Below, one piece after another: positions 24,273 through 32,011 of a stretch of 51,754 bases of DNA; the stretch's first letter is position 1, and every line of letters starts with the position of its first letter. Position numbers and translations under genes: made by a program. The notes under the pieces are model-generated. The model saw only the letters and a program-made list of their open reading frames with translations, was not told the DNA's origin and searched no databases. Source of the DNA: Aquiflexum lacus (GTDB lineage: Bacteria; Bacteroidota; Bacteroidia; Cytophagales; Cyclobacteriaceae). The stretch covers positions 1 to 51,754 of the forward strand of contig NZ_JABFHF010000036.1 in assembly GCF_015476655.1 (NCBI RefSeq). Reading direction: 5' to 3'.

Positions 24273-25724
24273 ATGGCAACCAAACAACCCTTAACCCTAA
24301 CCCTCATCCAACAAAGACTGAACAGCTACCCCATTCCCCATGCAGATTTGGTCATCGGAATTGGGAGAGGTGGTGCCATACCTGCCCAAATGGTCGCTCA
24401 AAAAATGGGGGCAAAATTATTGGTAGTTCAAGTCAACTACCGTGATGATGAAAATACGCCGCAAAGAGAAATGCCGGTTTTATTGGAGGATTTGAAGGTA
24501 CCCGTGGAGAAAGGCTCTAAAATTTTATTGGTGGATGACGTGTTGGTTACAGGCCAAACTCTGCAAACTGTCAAAGAAAAACTGCAAGGCTACGAAGTGG
24601 TCACATTTGTTTTCAAGGGAAAAGCGGACCATGTACTGTTCCCGGAAATCAACACATGTGTGGATTGGCCATGGAAAACCCAGGAAATCTCAAACTCGGA
24701 AGAACCAAAAGACAGGAGAGCCTTCCTCAAATCATTGGCAGGATTGACTGCAGGAATGATGCTTCCCCTTTCCGGAAAACCATTGACTGATGCTTTCGGA
24801 AATATACTTGCTACCAGAAGCACTCCTGAAAGGGATCGATTAGGTGAACTGCTTCCCAAACGGAAATTCGGAAAAACAGGTACATCAGTCACCATGTTGG
24901 GCTTGGGTGGGGCACATATTGCCCGAATGAGTGAAAAGGAAGCCCAAAAAACCATCGAGACAGCACTGGCAGGTGGGGTGAGATTTTTTGATAATGCTGA
25001 ATCATACGGTAATGGCTTATCGGAAAAACGATATGGCATGTTTCTAACCCCAAAATACCGTGACGTCGCCTTTATCCAAAGTAAATCAACCGCTAGAGAT
25101 GCCAAAACTATGAAAGAACATCTGGAAGGCACCTTGAAAAGAATGAATACCGATTACTTGGACCTTTGGTTTATCCATGCGGTGGGAAGTCCATCAGATG
25201 TGGACAATAGAATCAAAAACGGTGTGCTTGATGTGGTATTGGAAGCCCAGAAAAGCGGAAAGGTGAAATATGTAGGTTTCTCCGGTCATTCAGATTACAA
25301 AGCCCATCAAAGGATGCTGGAACGGACCGATGCCCTTCAGGTCTGTCAGATGCCCATCAATGCCTTTGACCCCAATTACAAAAGCTTTATCAACAACGTC
25401 CTTCCCCAATTGCTCAAAAAAGATATGGCTCCAATTGCCATGAAAACCTTGGCAAATGGTGGGTTTTTTGGAGGTACTTCCCACTTTAGCCATGGAGACA
25501 AACCTAGAATTGTTCCCAATGCGCTGACTGTCGAAGAAGCCCTTTACTTCTCTTGGTCTCTTCCGATATCGGTTTTGGTGACTGGTGCCGACCATTCAGA
25601 AATGCTTCAGGAAAAAATCGACCTGGCTAGAAAGTTTAAAGCTTTGGACGAAAAGAAGCGAATGGCCCTAATAGAAAAAGTGGCCGGTTTTGATGGGAGA
25701 TTTGTGGAGTATTATAAGGTTTGA
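24273..25724 (+). CDS. Fusion: phosphoribosyltransferase + internal Tat signal + aldo/keto reductase
   Basis: One uninterrupted 483-residue frame. Residues 1-135 are a type I phosphoribosyltransferase: DLVIGIGRGGAIPAQMVA and the PRPP loop ILLVDDVLVTGQT (84-96). Residues 147-175 read D-R-R-A-F-L-K-S-L-A-G-L-T-A-G-M-M-L-P, an excellent twin-arginine signal, but placed internally. Residues 195-483 are an aldo/keto reductase with tetrad Asp240, Tyr245, Lys271, His302. No usable ATG lies directly before the Tat motif; the only nearby alternative start is a GTG at 24659 inside the conserved CVDWPW end of the first domain. Either a cytoplasmic enzyme has captured an exported reductase and is now a true fusion, or an intergenic stop/start was lost. 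It overlaps the following frame's first codon region. Confidence 0.85.
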   Translation: MATKQPLTLTLIQQRLNSYPIPHADLVIGIGRGGAIPAQMVAQKMGAKLLVVQVNYRDDENTPQREMPVLLEDLKVPVEKGSKILLVDDVLVTGQTLQTVKEKLQGYEVVTFVFKGKADHVLFPEINTCVDWPWKTQEISNSEEPKDRRAFLKSLAGLTAGMMLPLSGKPLTDAFGNILATRSTPERDRLGELLPKRKFGKTGTSVTMLGLGGAHIARMSEKEAQKTIETALAGGVRFFDNAESYGNGLSEKRYGMFLTPKYRDVAFIQSKSTARDAKTMKEHLEGTLKRMNTDYLDLWFIHAVGSPSDVDNRIKNGVLDVVLEAQKSGKVKYVGFSGHSDYKAHQRMLERTDALQVCQMPINAFDPNYKSFINNVLPQLLKKDMAPIAMKTLANGGFFGGTSHFSHGDKPRIVPNALTVEEALYFSWSLPISVLVTGADHSEMLQEKIDLARKFKALDEKKRMALIEKVAGFDGRFVEYYKV

Positions 25725-25771
25725 TGATTTCATTTAATAGTGAATTAATTCCTAAATTGTCAATAAAAAAA

Positions 25772-26701
25772 ATGGTAAATTCTACCCTCCACACCATCCT
25801 TGGTTCGACAGGTAACATCGGAACTTCTTTGGCCAAAGACCTGACCGCCTACACTGACAATATCCGATTGGTCAGCCGCAATCCTTCGAAAATCAACCCA
25901 AAAGACCAATTGATGAAGGCTGATCTTTTGAATCAAGGCGAGTTAGATGAGGTAGTTAAGGGTTCTGATATTGTCTATCTTGTTTCCGGCATCACTTACA
26001 AAACCAAAATTTGGCAGGAACAGTGGCCTATTATCATGAAAAACACCATTGAAGCATGCAAAAAACATGGGGCAAAATTGGTGTTTTTTGACAACATGTA
26101 CTGCTATGATCCATCACATGTCGGTCACCTAACTGAGGAAATTCCTGTCAATCCCCAAAGCAAAAAAGGGAAAGTTAGGGCTAAAATTGCACAAATGATC
26201 TTGGACGAAATAAGTTCAGGTCAACTAACTGCCATGATCGTCAGGGCAGCGGACTTTTACGGCCCGGGAGCAAAACTGAGCTTCCTCAATGAATCGGTTA
26301 TCAACCGCATGAAAGTCGGAAAAACCGCTCAATGGCTTTATGCAGGCGACAAAAAACATTCCTTTACTTATATCCCGGATGCAGCCTATGCCACCGCATT
26401 TTTAGCACAACAGAAAGATGCCTGGAATCAAGTGTGGCATTTACCAACCTCCAAGGCTTATCCCACAGGACAGGAAGCTGTAGACATCATTGCCAAACAT
26501 CTTGGGGTTGAGCCGAAACTTCAGATTCTTGGCCCCTTTATGCTCAATTTGGTTTCTCTCTTTATCCCTGTTTTGAAAGAAGTTAAGGAATTAAGGTATC
26601 AGTTGGATCAGGCTTATTGTTTTGATTCCTCTAAGATTGAAAAGGCGTTTGGGCTCAAACCTATTGAATTGGAAGAAGGGTTGAGAAAATGCCTTGAGTA
26701 G
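25772..26701 (+). CDS. NAD-dependent epimerase/dehydratase (extended SDR)
   Basis: The ATG at 25772 is preferred over one at 25721 because the mature Rossmann strand begins at once (HTILGSTGNIG, glycines 11, 14 and 17), giving 309 residues. Later features are typical of extended SDR proteins: KADLLNQGELDEVVKGSDIVYL, FFDNMYCYDP with the catalytic-type Tyr position, KKGKVRAKIAQ and VRAADFYGPG. It is probably cytoplasmic and acts on a nucleotide sugar or similar carbonyl compound; the substrate is unknown. It is the last gene of the three-gene group beginning at 23714, 47 bases after the fusion gene. Confidence 0.82.
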   Translation: MVNSTLHTILGSTGNIGTSLAKDLTAYTDNIRLVSRNPSKINPKDQLMKADLLNQGELDEVVKGSDIVYLVSGITYKTKIWQEQWPIIMKNTIEACKKHGAKLVFFDNMYCYDPSHVGHLTEEIPVNPQSKKGKVRAKIAQMILDEISSGQLTAMIVRAADFYGPGAKLSFLNESVINRMKVGKTAQWLYAGDKKHSFTYIPDAAYATAFLAQQKDAWNQVWHLPTSKAYPTGQEAVDIIAKHLGVEPKLQILGPFMLNLVSLFIPVLKEVKELRYQLDQAYCFDSSKIEKAFGLKPIELEEGLRKCLE

Positions 26702-26702
26702 C

Positions 26703-26969
26703 TTATGGGAAAAATTTGTAAATATCTTTTCTGTGAAGAGCTCTTTCAAAAATAATTTTACCATTCGAATATTGAACTCCAATTCTATATTCCCCAAATC
26801 TTGCCCGATAAAAATTCTTGTATCCTTTTAACTTGATAAACAATCCAGTTTCTTCTAAAGATTTGTAAGATTCAGCCTCCTCAAAAACCAATATTTCTAT
26901 TTTTTCTCTAGTTGGAATCGGAATTTTCAAAAGATCCTTCAAAAACTGTTTATTTACCTGTATTTCCAC
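26703..26969 (-). CDS. RelE/ParE-type toxin
   Basis: An 88-residue protein of the RelE/ParE fold: MEIQVNKQFLKDLLKIP, then a helical section, then LKGYKNFYRARFGEYRIGVQYSNGKIIFERALHRKDIYKFFP. The 'Y-R-A-R-x-G-x-Y-R-I' and 'H-R-x-D-I-Y' signatures are those of RelE-like mRNA interferases. It overlaps the upstream antitoxin gene by 20 bases, as type II toxin-antitoxin pairs do. Its stop codon is directly adjacent to the convergent SDR gene. The product probably inhibits translation when free of its antitoxin. Confidence 0.88.
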   Translation of the reverse strand: MEIQVNKQFLKDLLKIPIPTREKIEILVFEEAESYKSLEETGLFIKLKGYKNFYRARFGEYRIGVQYSNGKIIFERALHRKDIYKFFP

Positions 26970-27174
26970 CTTTTTCTTCGGTTTTCATTTTCTCATAAAG
27001 TACTCTCGCTTCATTTAATGTAAGAACTTCAGTAGGATCATTTTCCTCCATGTATTTACCAAGAGCATAATCTTCAATTAGTTGCTCAAGTTTTTCATAA
27101 TCATTGATGTCAATTTGCACAGCTACCTTCTTTGAAGATTCATCAATGATATATTTTTTCTTTATCTCTTCCAT
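26950..27174 (-). CDS. Antitoxin of the RelE/ParE-type pair
   Basis: A 74-residue acidic protein preceding the toxin gene. The N-terminal strand (KKYIIDESSKKVAVQIDINDYEKLEQLIEDYALGKYMEEND) suggests a Phd/RelB-like DNA-binding head, and the remaining TLNEARVLYEKMK would wrap the toxin. Assignment rests on position, size and charge. The pair should autoregulate a promoter in the 60 AT-rich bases between this gene and the small plus-strand gene at 27233. Confidence 0.82.
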   Translation of the reverse strand: MEEIKKKYIIDESSKKVAVQIDINDYEKLEQLIEDYALGKYMEENDPTEVLTLNEARVLYEKMKTEEKGGNTGK

Positions 27175-27232
27175 ATTTTTTGAAAATCAATTAAATGTAC
27201 AAAATTATTGAAAATTAATTTCACAAAATCCA

Positions 27233-27457
27233 ATGTCGTTCAAAAACATCCGCGAAAGGGATATTCCTTTGTTCTTTGCCCTCCTTTTGGCGGCATCAAT
27301 GACGCTCTTTTTTATGGTCAGTGTCAATTTAGCTTTCATTGGTCTGGCATTGATATACGTGTTCCAACAGTTATTCGTATTGAAAAAGATCAGACAAAAC
27401 GATCAGGCATCATCTTTTAATGGGTTTTTTCCAAGTTCCAGAAACTACTCAATATAA
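27233..27457 (+). CDS. Small two-segment membrane protein, tail possibly from a transposon relic
   Basis: 74 residues with two hydrophobic segments (IPLFFALLLAASMTLFFMVSV; LAFIGLALIYVFQQLFVL) separated by a very short turn, and a basic N-terminus (KNIRERD). I do not recognise a family. The last residues (SSRNYSI) and the DNA around 27438-27465 resemble the 3' end of the transposase gene at 28350-28862 (SARNYSG) and its relic at 29888, so the coding tail may have been overwritten by an old insertion. Divergent from the toxin-antitoxin pair and convergent with the next gene. Confidence 0.45.
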   Translation: MSFKNIRERDIPLFFALLLAASMTLFFMVSVNLAFIGLALIYVFQQLFVLKKIRQNDQASSFNGFFPSSRNYSI

Positions 27458-27460
27458 GCT

Positions 27461-28138
27461 TTAATCCTCTTCGATTTCCTCTGGCTTTTCATAATTTCCT
27501 TCAAATTCCTCAGCTACCAAATCATCTTGACTCAACCAATATTCTGAAGTCAGGATTTTAAAATTCTGTCCATCTGTTGTTGCCAAATCCCATAGAATGT
27601 CTTCCGCTTCCGGAAAAGGAGTTGCGCCTGTCATCTTATCTCCAAACAACCTCTTGATCAGATTGCTGTCGGAAAGTCCTTCACTCAATAATTTGAGCGT
27701 GACTTCTTTCGTCAATTCAATATCCTCATCTTTTCCAAGAGGGGTAATGGTACACTCAAACTGACTGGCTTTGGTGTTGGGGAATTTGCCATTAAAGGCT
27801 TTATACAACAGTTGGTTGATGTGAAAAAGGGTGCCGTGAAGATTGATCTCCGGGTATTCCTCGGCTATCTTATCCAGCAACATGTCATTTGAAATCTGTT
27901 CTATCTGCCCTTTGTTCAAATCATCACTCAGCTTATATTCCAAAACAATGGCAGCAGCTTCATTGGGTTCATAATCGGTTATGGCCATCATCAACAACTC
28001 CCGCAATGAATCTTCATCCGAACTTTCAGCATCAGGAAATCCAAATAGACCCAATAATTCAATATAATCCGCTGTTGACCAATAATCTGAAACCTCATCT
28101 AAAGTTTTGAATGAATTGATTTTTATTTGAAATTTCAT
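27461..28138 (-). CDS. Unknown acidic cytoplasmic protein
   Basis: 225 residues, no signal peptide or membrane segment, strongly acidic at the C-terminus (EEFEGNYEKPEEIEED). Helix-rich in prediction by eye (RELLMMAITDYEPNEAAAIVLEYKLS; QIEQISNDMLLDKIAEEYPE). Repeated mentions of a treatable pattern are absent and I recognise no domain. Its stop codon is only three bases from the end of the convergent small membrane-protein gene. The leader upstream (28139-28220) adjoins the transposase element. It lies within the accessory-type region, so it may be a passenger gene, but codon use is not unusual. Confidence 0.6.
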   Translation of the reverse strand: MKFQIKINSFKTLDEVSDYWSTADYIELLGLFGFPDAESSDEDSLRELLMMAITDYEPNEAAAIVLEYKLSDDLNKGQIEQISNDMLLDKIAEEYPEINLHGTLFHINQLLYKAFNGKFPNTKASQFECTITPLGKDEDIELTKEVTLKLLSEGLSDSNLIKRLFGDKMTGATPFPEAEDILWDLATTDGQNFKILTSEYWLSQDDLVAEEFEGNYEKPEEIEED

Positions 28139-28224
28139 AGTTTTTTTAAATTTTGTACAAGTTAGTAAGTAATCTTTATCAATTAAGGGATTAACTCGGA
28201 TATATCTGAAGTCACTAGGCAGAT

Positions 28225-28960
28225 ATTGAGTGGCGAGGGCGCTAGGTGTAGATTGTAACTACACCTTTTTTATCCTTGGAATTTGTAATTCCAGTATAGA
28301 TGAAATATTTTTAGTTATGGGAGAAGCTTTTCAAATTAGAGACTAAGAAATGCCGTATTTTTTGACTTTCCAAGTAGTTGGATGGGCTGATGTTTTTTCA
28401 AGAAAAGATTACAGGGATTTTATTTTGGAAAATCTGACATATTGCAGGAAAGAAAAGGGACTATATTTATTCGGGTTCGTAATTATGACAAACCACATTC
28501 ACTTAGTCGTTCAACAGAAAGATGGAAAATTGTCCGATTGGGTCCGTGATTTCAAAAAATTTACCAGCAAGAAATTGCTAAAAATGATTCAAGAAAATCC
28601 ACAAGAAAGCAGGAAAGAGTGGTTGAAGATGGTTTTTTCTTATCATGCCAAATTCAACAAAAGGTCAGGTGAAGTACAATTCTGGACACATGAGAACCAT
28701 GCCATTGAACTTTATCGTCCTGAAATGATCGAAACCAGAATGAATTATATTCATGAAAATCCTGTAAGTGCCGGAATTGTGGAAAAGCCTGAAGATTATT
28801 TATATTCTAGTGCCCGAAACTACTCTGGATTAAAAGGTTTGATTGAAGTGGATTATTGGTGATCATGCATTGATTTCCAATTGTAAATTGGTTGGTATAT
28901 TAGAGTGGTTACAAACTACACCCAGACGCACCAAACGCTAGATTAAACCTAGTGGGGATT
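28225..28960 (+). mobile_element. RAYT (IS200-like) transposable element with hairpin ends
   Basis: The left end holds two hairpins, GGTGTAG-attgtaa-CTACACC (28245-28265) and TGGAATT-tgt-AATTCCA (28277-28293). The transposase gene follows, then the right-end palindrome CCAATT-gta-AATTGG (28877-28891) and a tail with ACTACACCCAGACGC. The same set of end structures recurs in the derivative at 28965-29290. Subterminal hairpins and lack of terminal inverted repeats are typical of HUH single-strand transposons. Exact limits are uncertain. Confidence 0.7.
28350..28862 (+). CDS. REP-associated tyrosine transposase (RAYT, Y1_Tnp)
   Basis: A 170-residue HUH-type transposase of the IS200/REP-associated family. 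The N-terminal strand MPYFLTFQVVGWADVFSRKDYRDFILENL is characteristic, followed by the metal-binding H-x-H motif His49/His51 in TNHIHLVV and the probable catalytic Tyr133 in MNYIHENPVSAG. Length and motif order are intact, so the enzyme may be active. RAYTs act on single-stranded palindromic sequences and are linked to the spread of REP elements; here the hairpins immediately flanking the gene are the likely substrates, and the palindromes at 2.0-3.4 kb have the same architecture. Degenerate 3' ends of the same gene lie at 29053 and 29888. Confidence 0.92.
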   Translation: MPYFLTFQVVGWADVFSRKDYRDFILENLTYCRKEKGLYLFGFVIMTNHIHLVVQQKDGKLSDWVRDFKKFTSKKLLKMIQENPQESRKEWLKMVFSYHAKFNKRSGEVQFWTHENHAIELYRPEMIETRMNYIHENPVSAGIVEKPEDYLYSSARNYSGLKGLIEVDYW

Positions 28961-28964
28961 ATAT

Positions 28965-29290
28965 ATTTGCGAGGGCGCTGGGTGTAGATTGTATCTACAC
29001 CATTTCTATCCTTGGAATTTGTAATTCCAGTGATGATGGGTGTTTTTAATACCATTCAAGTGCCGGAAAATTCTCAGAATAAATAGGTTCGATTGAAGTA
29101 GTTTTTGGTGATCCTGCGTTAAATTCCAATTGCAAATTGGTTGGAATATGAGGGTAGGACAAAGCGTAAAGAAATATCCGCTGATACGGATATTTTAGCT
29201 TTGGGCCAGCTTGTGGGGATGCCAAACTAAACCCAGTCAGCTCCGAAAGCTAGATTACACCCAGAAAGGGCTTTATTTCTCACTTTAAAA
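28965..29290 (+). repeat. MITE-like deletion derivative of the RAYT element
   Basis: This segment carries the left-end hairpins (GGTGTAGAT-tgt-ATCTACACC, 28981-29001; TGGAATT-tgt-AATTCCA, 29013-29029), then jumps at about 29045 straight to a decayed copy of the last 60 bases of the transposase gene (from AGTGCCGGAAAATTCTC), followed by the right-end palindrome (CCAATT-gca-AATTGG, 29126-29140). An extra module of about 70 bases with a perfect hairpin AATATCCG-ctgata-CGGATATT (29174-29195) sits before the final GCTAGATTACACCCAG. It is non-coding and non-autonomous and directly adjoins the full element. Confidence 0.7.
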
Positions 29291-29336
29291 GACAAAAAAT
29301 GAATTGAAAATATGATAATTCAAGGAAATAGAAAAA

Positions 29337-29621
29337 TTATTCTAGGGGTCTTGATGAATGATGGACCATCAACACTTCAATTTGTTCATCACTTCTCAAC
29401 TCATAAATGATTCGATGATTACCTTCTATCAATTCTCTAACATTCTCATCATTCTTTTCTGGTACCACCCTTCCAATTTTAGGCATCTTTTTTAAAATAT
29501 TCACTTTGTTGAAGAGTTTCTAAATAATTGAGGAGGCATATTTATCTGAGAACCTGCTGCTATAATTTCCGATATTGGTCAAATCGTCAATTGCCCTTTC
29601 TGCCCAGATTATTTTAACCAT
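29337..29621 (-). pseudogene. ParE/RelE-type toxin interrupted by one nonsense codon
   Basis: Reading from the ATG at 29621, 33 codons encode a ParE-like start (MVKIIWAERAIDDLTNIG), then a TAG at 29520-29522, then the same frame continues for 60 codons through KKMPKIGRVVP, ENVRELIEGNHRIIYEL and IEVLMVHHSSRPLE to a TAA. All ParE hallmarks after the stop are intact and in frame, so one base change would restore a 94-residue toxin. It overlaps the antitoxin gene by 13 bases. This is a recent inactivation, a sequencing error, or readthrough; the truncated 33-residue product should be inactive. Confidence 0.8.
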
Positions 29622-29788
29622 TTTTCCAGTTTCAGTTTAGCTTCTTCCTCTGAAAAAAATTTCCCATCCAGAATTTGTTGTTGTCCTTCTTCTATTTTCT
29701 GCAAAATCAGTAATTTCTCCATTAGTTCATCTACAGAAAATTCTTCCGGCATATCCTGAATAGTTTCCAATAATTGTGACTTTTTCAT
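29609..29788 (-). CDS. Small antitoxin of the interrupted toxin pair
   Basis: A 59-residue helical, acidic protein (MKKSQLLETIQDMPEEFSVD, ending EEEAKLKLEKWLK) encoded directly upstream of, and overlapping by 13 bases, the interrupted ParE-type toxin. Small proteins of this type ('x-x-L-L-x-x-I-x-x-M-P-E-E-F-S-V-D-E-L') are standard partners of ParE/RelE toxins in Bacteroidota. The frame is intact. With the toxin broken, it may persist as an orphan antitoxin. The pair sits between two copies of the transposon-derived repeat. Confidence 0.8.
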   Translation of the reverse strand: MKKSQLLETIQDMPEEFSVDELMEKLLILQKIEEGQQQILDGKFFSEEEAKLKLEKWLK

Positions 29789-29887
29789 TGTATTTTGTGT
29801 TAATCAAACTCAAGATACGAATATATTTTTTTCCAGCCTTATTTTTTAGTCCCTGTCCGACTGGGCTGATCAAAAAAACTCAATTCA

Positions 29888-30130
29888 AGTTCGTCCAAAA
29901 CCAGAAATTACTCAGAATAAATAGCTTTGATTGAATTGGTTTTTGGTGATCATGTGCTGAATTCCAATTATATCCCGATAGCAATACGAAAGGTTGGAAT
30001 ACAGGGGTAGGACAAAGCGTAAAGAAATATCAGCTGATACGGATATTTTAGCTTTAGGCCCGCTTGTAGGGATGGTAAACTACACCAAGGCACCGCTAAA
30101 AGTTAGAATACATTCAGAGAGGGGCTTGTT
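29888..30130 (+). repeat. Second decayed RAYT right-end copy
   Basis: It begins within a degenerate transposase 3' end (CCAGAAATTACTCAGAATAA), passes GATTGAATTGGTTTTTGGTG and the right-end region, in which the palindrome is disrupted by extra bases, and continues with the module (AATATCAG-ctgata-CGGATATT, one mismatch) that is also found in the MITE-like copy at 29159-29230. No left-end hairpins are present, so it is a 5'-truncated relic. Confidence 0.7.
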
Positions 30131-30134
30131 TGCT

Positions 30135-30926
30135 TTAAAATTTAGATTTGTTTTCTTTTAGCCTTTTTTTTCTATTTATTTCAAATTCAGTCACATTAGA
30201 ATTTGAAATCAGGGAAATCAAATATTTATTGGATAAATCAATGTATGGTTTGTATACTTTTTCAAAACTATATCCTTTGGGATCCATTTTATTCTCGGTT
30301 AAATTGTAACTTATTACATATCCAATTTTGATTTCTACTTCACTATTTTCCCATGTTTTGTGAATAAAATTATTGTCTTCATCTTTAGGGATATCTTCTT
30401 CTTTAAACTTTTCTCCAAAAAGTGTGCTTGCACGATAGACAAAAAGCGCCGATGGTCCCTGCTTTACTAATTTTCCAACCTTTACCCCTTTCCCATATTT
30501 TTGATCAAGTAAGATTGAGATTTCTTCTAATAAAAGTTCTGTTTTTTCCTGAAAGTCTAACTCAGACGATAAGTATAATTTATATAAACCATAATATTGG
30601 TGCTCTTGTGGAAAAGTAGTGAATGTAAAATTTAATAGCTTCACTTTGTCCCTAAATCTGTTATCATGGCTTCCAAAGTAAATATTATCAAAAGATTTTA
30701 AACGATAATCAAATGTTGAGTCACTTATGCTTCCGATCATTTCAATATCAATCTCATTTAATTGAATAGTTGATTCTTTATCTACTACCAATGTGTCTTT
30801 AGACATTTCTTCTTCAACAATAATATCATGCCCACTCATTTTTGAACTATTTTTATAATTACAAGAAAATTGAAGTATGATGTGGATTAAAAGCAAAATT
30901 ACTGTTTTTGAATAACTAGGTGCCAT
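30135..30926 (-). CDS. Unknown lipoprotein
   Basis: A 263-residue protein with a lipoprotein signal (hydrophobic TVILLLIHIILQFSC, Cys22) and an extracytoplasmic acidic mature chain, probably mixed alpha/beta (FNFTFTTFPQEHQYYGLYKLYLSSELDF; KTELLLEEISILLDQKYGKG). I recognise no domain. It is AT-rich, as are the next genes, in keeping with accessory DNA. The stop codon is five bases beyond the end of the transposon relic at 29888-30130, which may have replaced the original downstream sequence. About 270 bases upstream hold two tiny frames (38 and 31 codons; 30952-31068 and 31091-31186) that I would not call genes. Confidence 0.6.
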   Translation of the reverse strand: MAPSYSKTVILLLIHIILQFSCNYKNSSKMSGHDIIVEEEMSKDTLVVDKESTIQLNEIDIEMIGSISDSTFDYRLKSFDNIYFGSHDNRFRDKVKLLNFTFTTFPQEHQYYGLYKLYLSSELDFQEKTELLLEEISILLDQKYGKGVKVGKLVKQGPSALFVYRASTLFGEKFKEEDIPKDEDNNFIHKTWENSEVEIKIGYVISYNLTENKMDPKGYSFEKVYKPYIDLSNKYLISLISNSNVTEFEINRKKRLKENKSKF

Positions 30927-31199
30927 AATTTATGCTCTGATGTAATTGTTGTTAATATTTATAATATTTAGTTAAAATTATCACATCCCCATCACCATAT
31001 TCGATTTCTTTTAATTCGTTCATTTTAAAAGAGCTATTTGAATATCTGTAGGTAAAAATTATTTTCATTGATGCAATTAATTAAATAGTTTCAATGAAAT
31101 GAAGTTGATCCACCTAAATTATTAGAGAAGACTTGAGCCTTTTTTATGCATTCTTTTATCAATGAAATTATTTCGTATGTAGTCATAGTTTTAAAATTT

Positions 31200-31865
31200 T
31201 CATAATTCAGAATTTTGCAGTCTCGATTTAAGTAAATTAATTATTGTCCTGCATCCATTTTCATATCCTTCAACTAAAATCCTATATTGATTGTCCATGT
31301 TATTGTAAAGTTCGGACTTATTTATTAGCTCACTTAATCGTTCAGTAACAATAGTCTCAAGAACATTTATATTTAAAACAAGGTCACCAAGTTCATTCTT
31401 AAATATGATTCTTTCGGTTGGATTTGTAGAATGATAGGATATTTCTAATCCTAATTTAGGAAAATAACTATGTGTTATTCCATGCCTGTAAACTTCTATC
31501 AATACTGATAGTTCATTCTCTGTAATTGGAGGTGATAATGACTCAAAAAAATTTTTAAAATTTTTCGTCGTTCGTTTATAATTAGGCTCTGTTCTAATTA
31601 GAAATCCTAAAATGTCTATTGTTGAAAACAATACTGATGCATGTGGAATTGTACACCTTGAAATGAGTGGAGTCCCAAACGTAAACAGAAATGAATTAGG
31701 GCTTTGTGTCGTTGGTATTACATGAGTTTCAATTGAAGTTTCACGAATCCTTAATTCTTCAGCTTCTGCATTTCTAGCTAGTCCACGAAAAAGCTCCAAA
31801 TCACCAAAAAGATATTTTTTCAAATAGACTAGGTAATTATAAACTTCTGTTGATTCATGAGACAT
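31200..31865 (-). CDS. Unknown AT-rich protein with an R-x4-H motif
   Basis: 221 residues with no signal peptide, helix-rich at both ends. I recognise no family. The segment YRHGITHSYFPKLGLEI contains Arg127-x4-His132, the spacing of the R-x(4-6)-H motif of HEPN ribonucleases, and the context (aromatic and proline-lysine after the histidine) resembles hypothetical HEPN-like proteins of Bacteroidota. This is a weak inference. A solitary MNT nucleotidyltransferase gene, the usual partner of HEPN proteins, is 2 kb away but separated by an unrelated amidohydrolase gene. Base composition is lower in G+C than the flanking housekeeping genes. Confidence 0.55.
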   Translation of the reverse strand: MSHESTEVYNYLVYLKKYLFGDLELFRGLARNAEAEELRIRETSIETHVIPTTQSPNSFLFTFGTPLISRCTIPHASVLFSTIDILGFLIRTEPNYKRTTKNFKNFFESLSPPITENELSVLIEVYRHGITHSYFPKLGLEISYHSTNPTERIIFKNELGDLVLNINVLETIVTERLSELINKSELYNNMDNQYRILVEGYENGCRTIINLLKSRLQNSEL

Positions 31866-31961
31866 GTTCTTAATTTATTTTTTCATTTTCGATACACTTT
31901 ATGTATTTAAATATAACCCAATTTAACCTATTTTGCAATCTCACCCTATTACATCAATGGT

Positions 31962-31993
31962 TTTGCTACTTCTGATTATATCTCCTAGTTTTG
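31962..31993 (+). promoter_or_regulatory. Bacteroidota-type promoter of the amidohydrolase gene
   Basis: TTTG (31962-31965), a 20-base spacer, and TAGTTTTG (31986-31993) match the Bacteroidota sigma-A consensus (TTTG / TAnnTTTG). Transcription would start near 32000 and the ATG at 32012 would follow a short leader. It argues against a start at 31991, which would lie inside the promoter. Confidence 0.5.
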
Positions 31994-32011
31994 GATGAGA
32001 ACATTATAGCT

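Noticed and set aside
30952-31186. Two tiny minus-strand frames (38 and 31 codons) between lipoprotein and unknown gene
   Set aside because: Too short, AT-rich, no conserved pattern; they could be real microproteins but cannot be supported.
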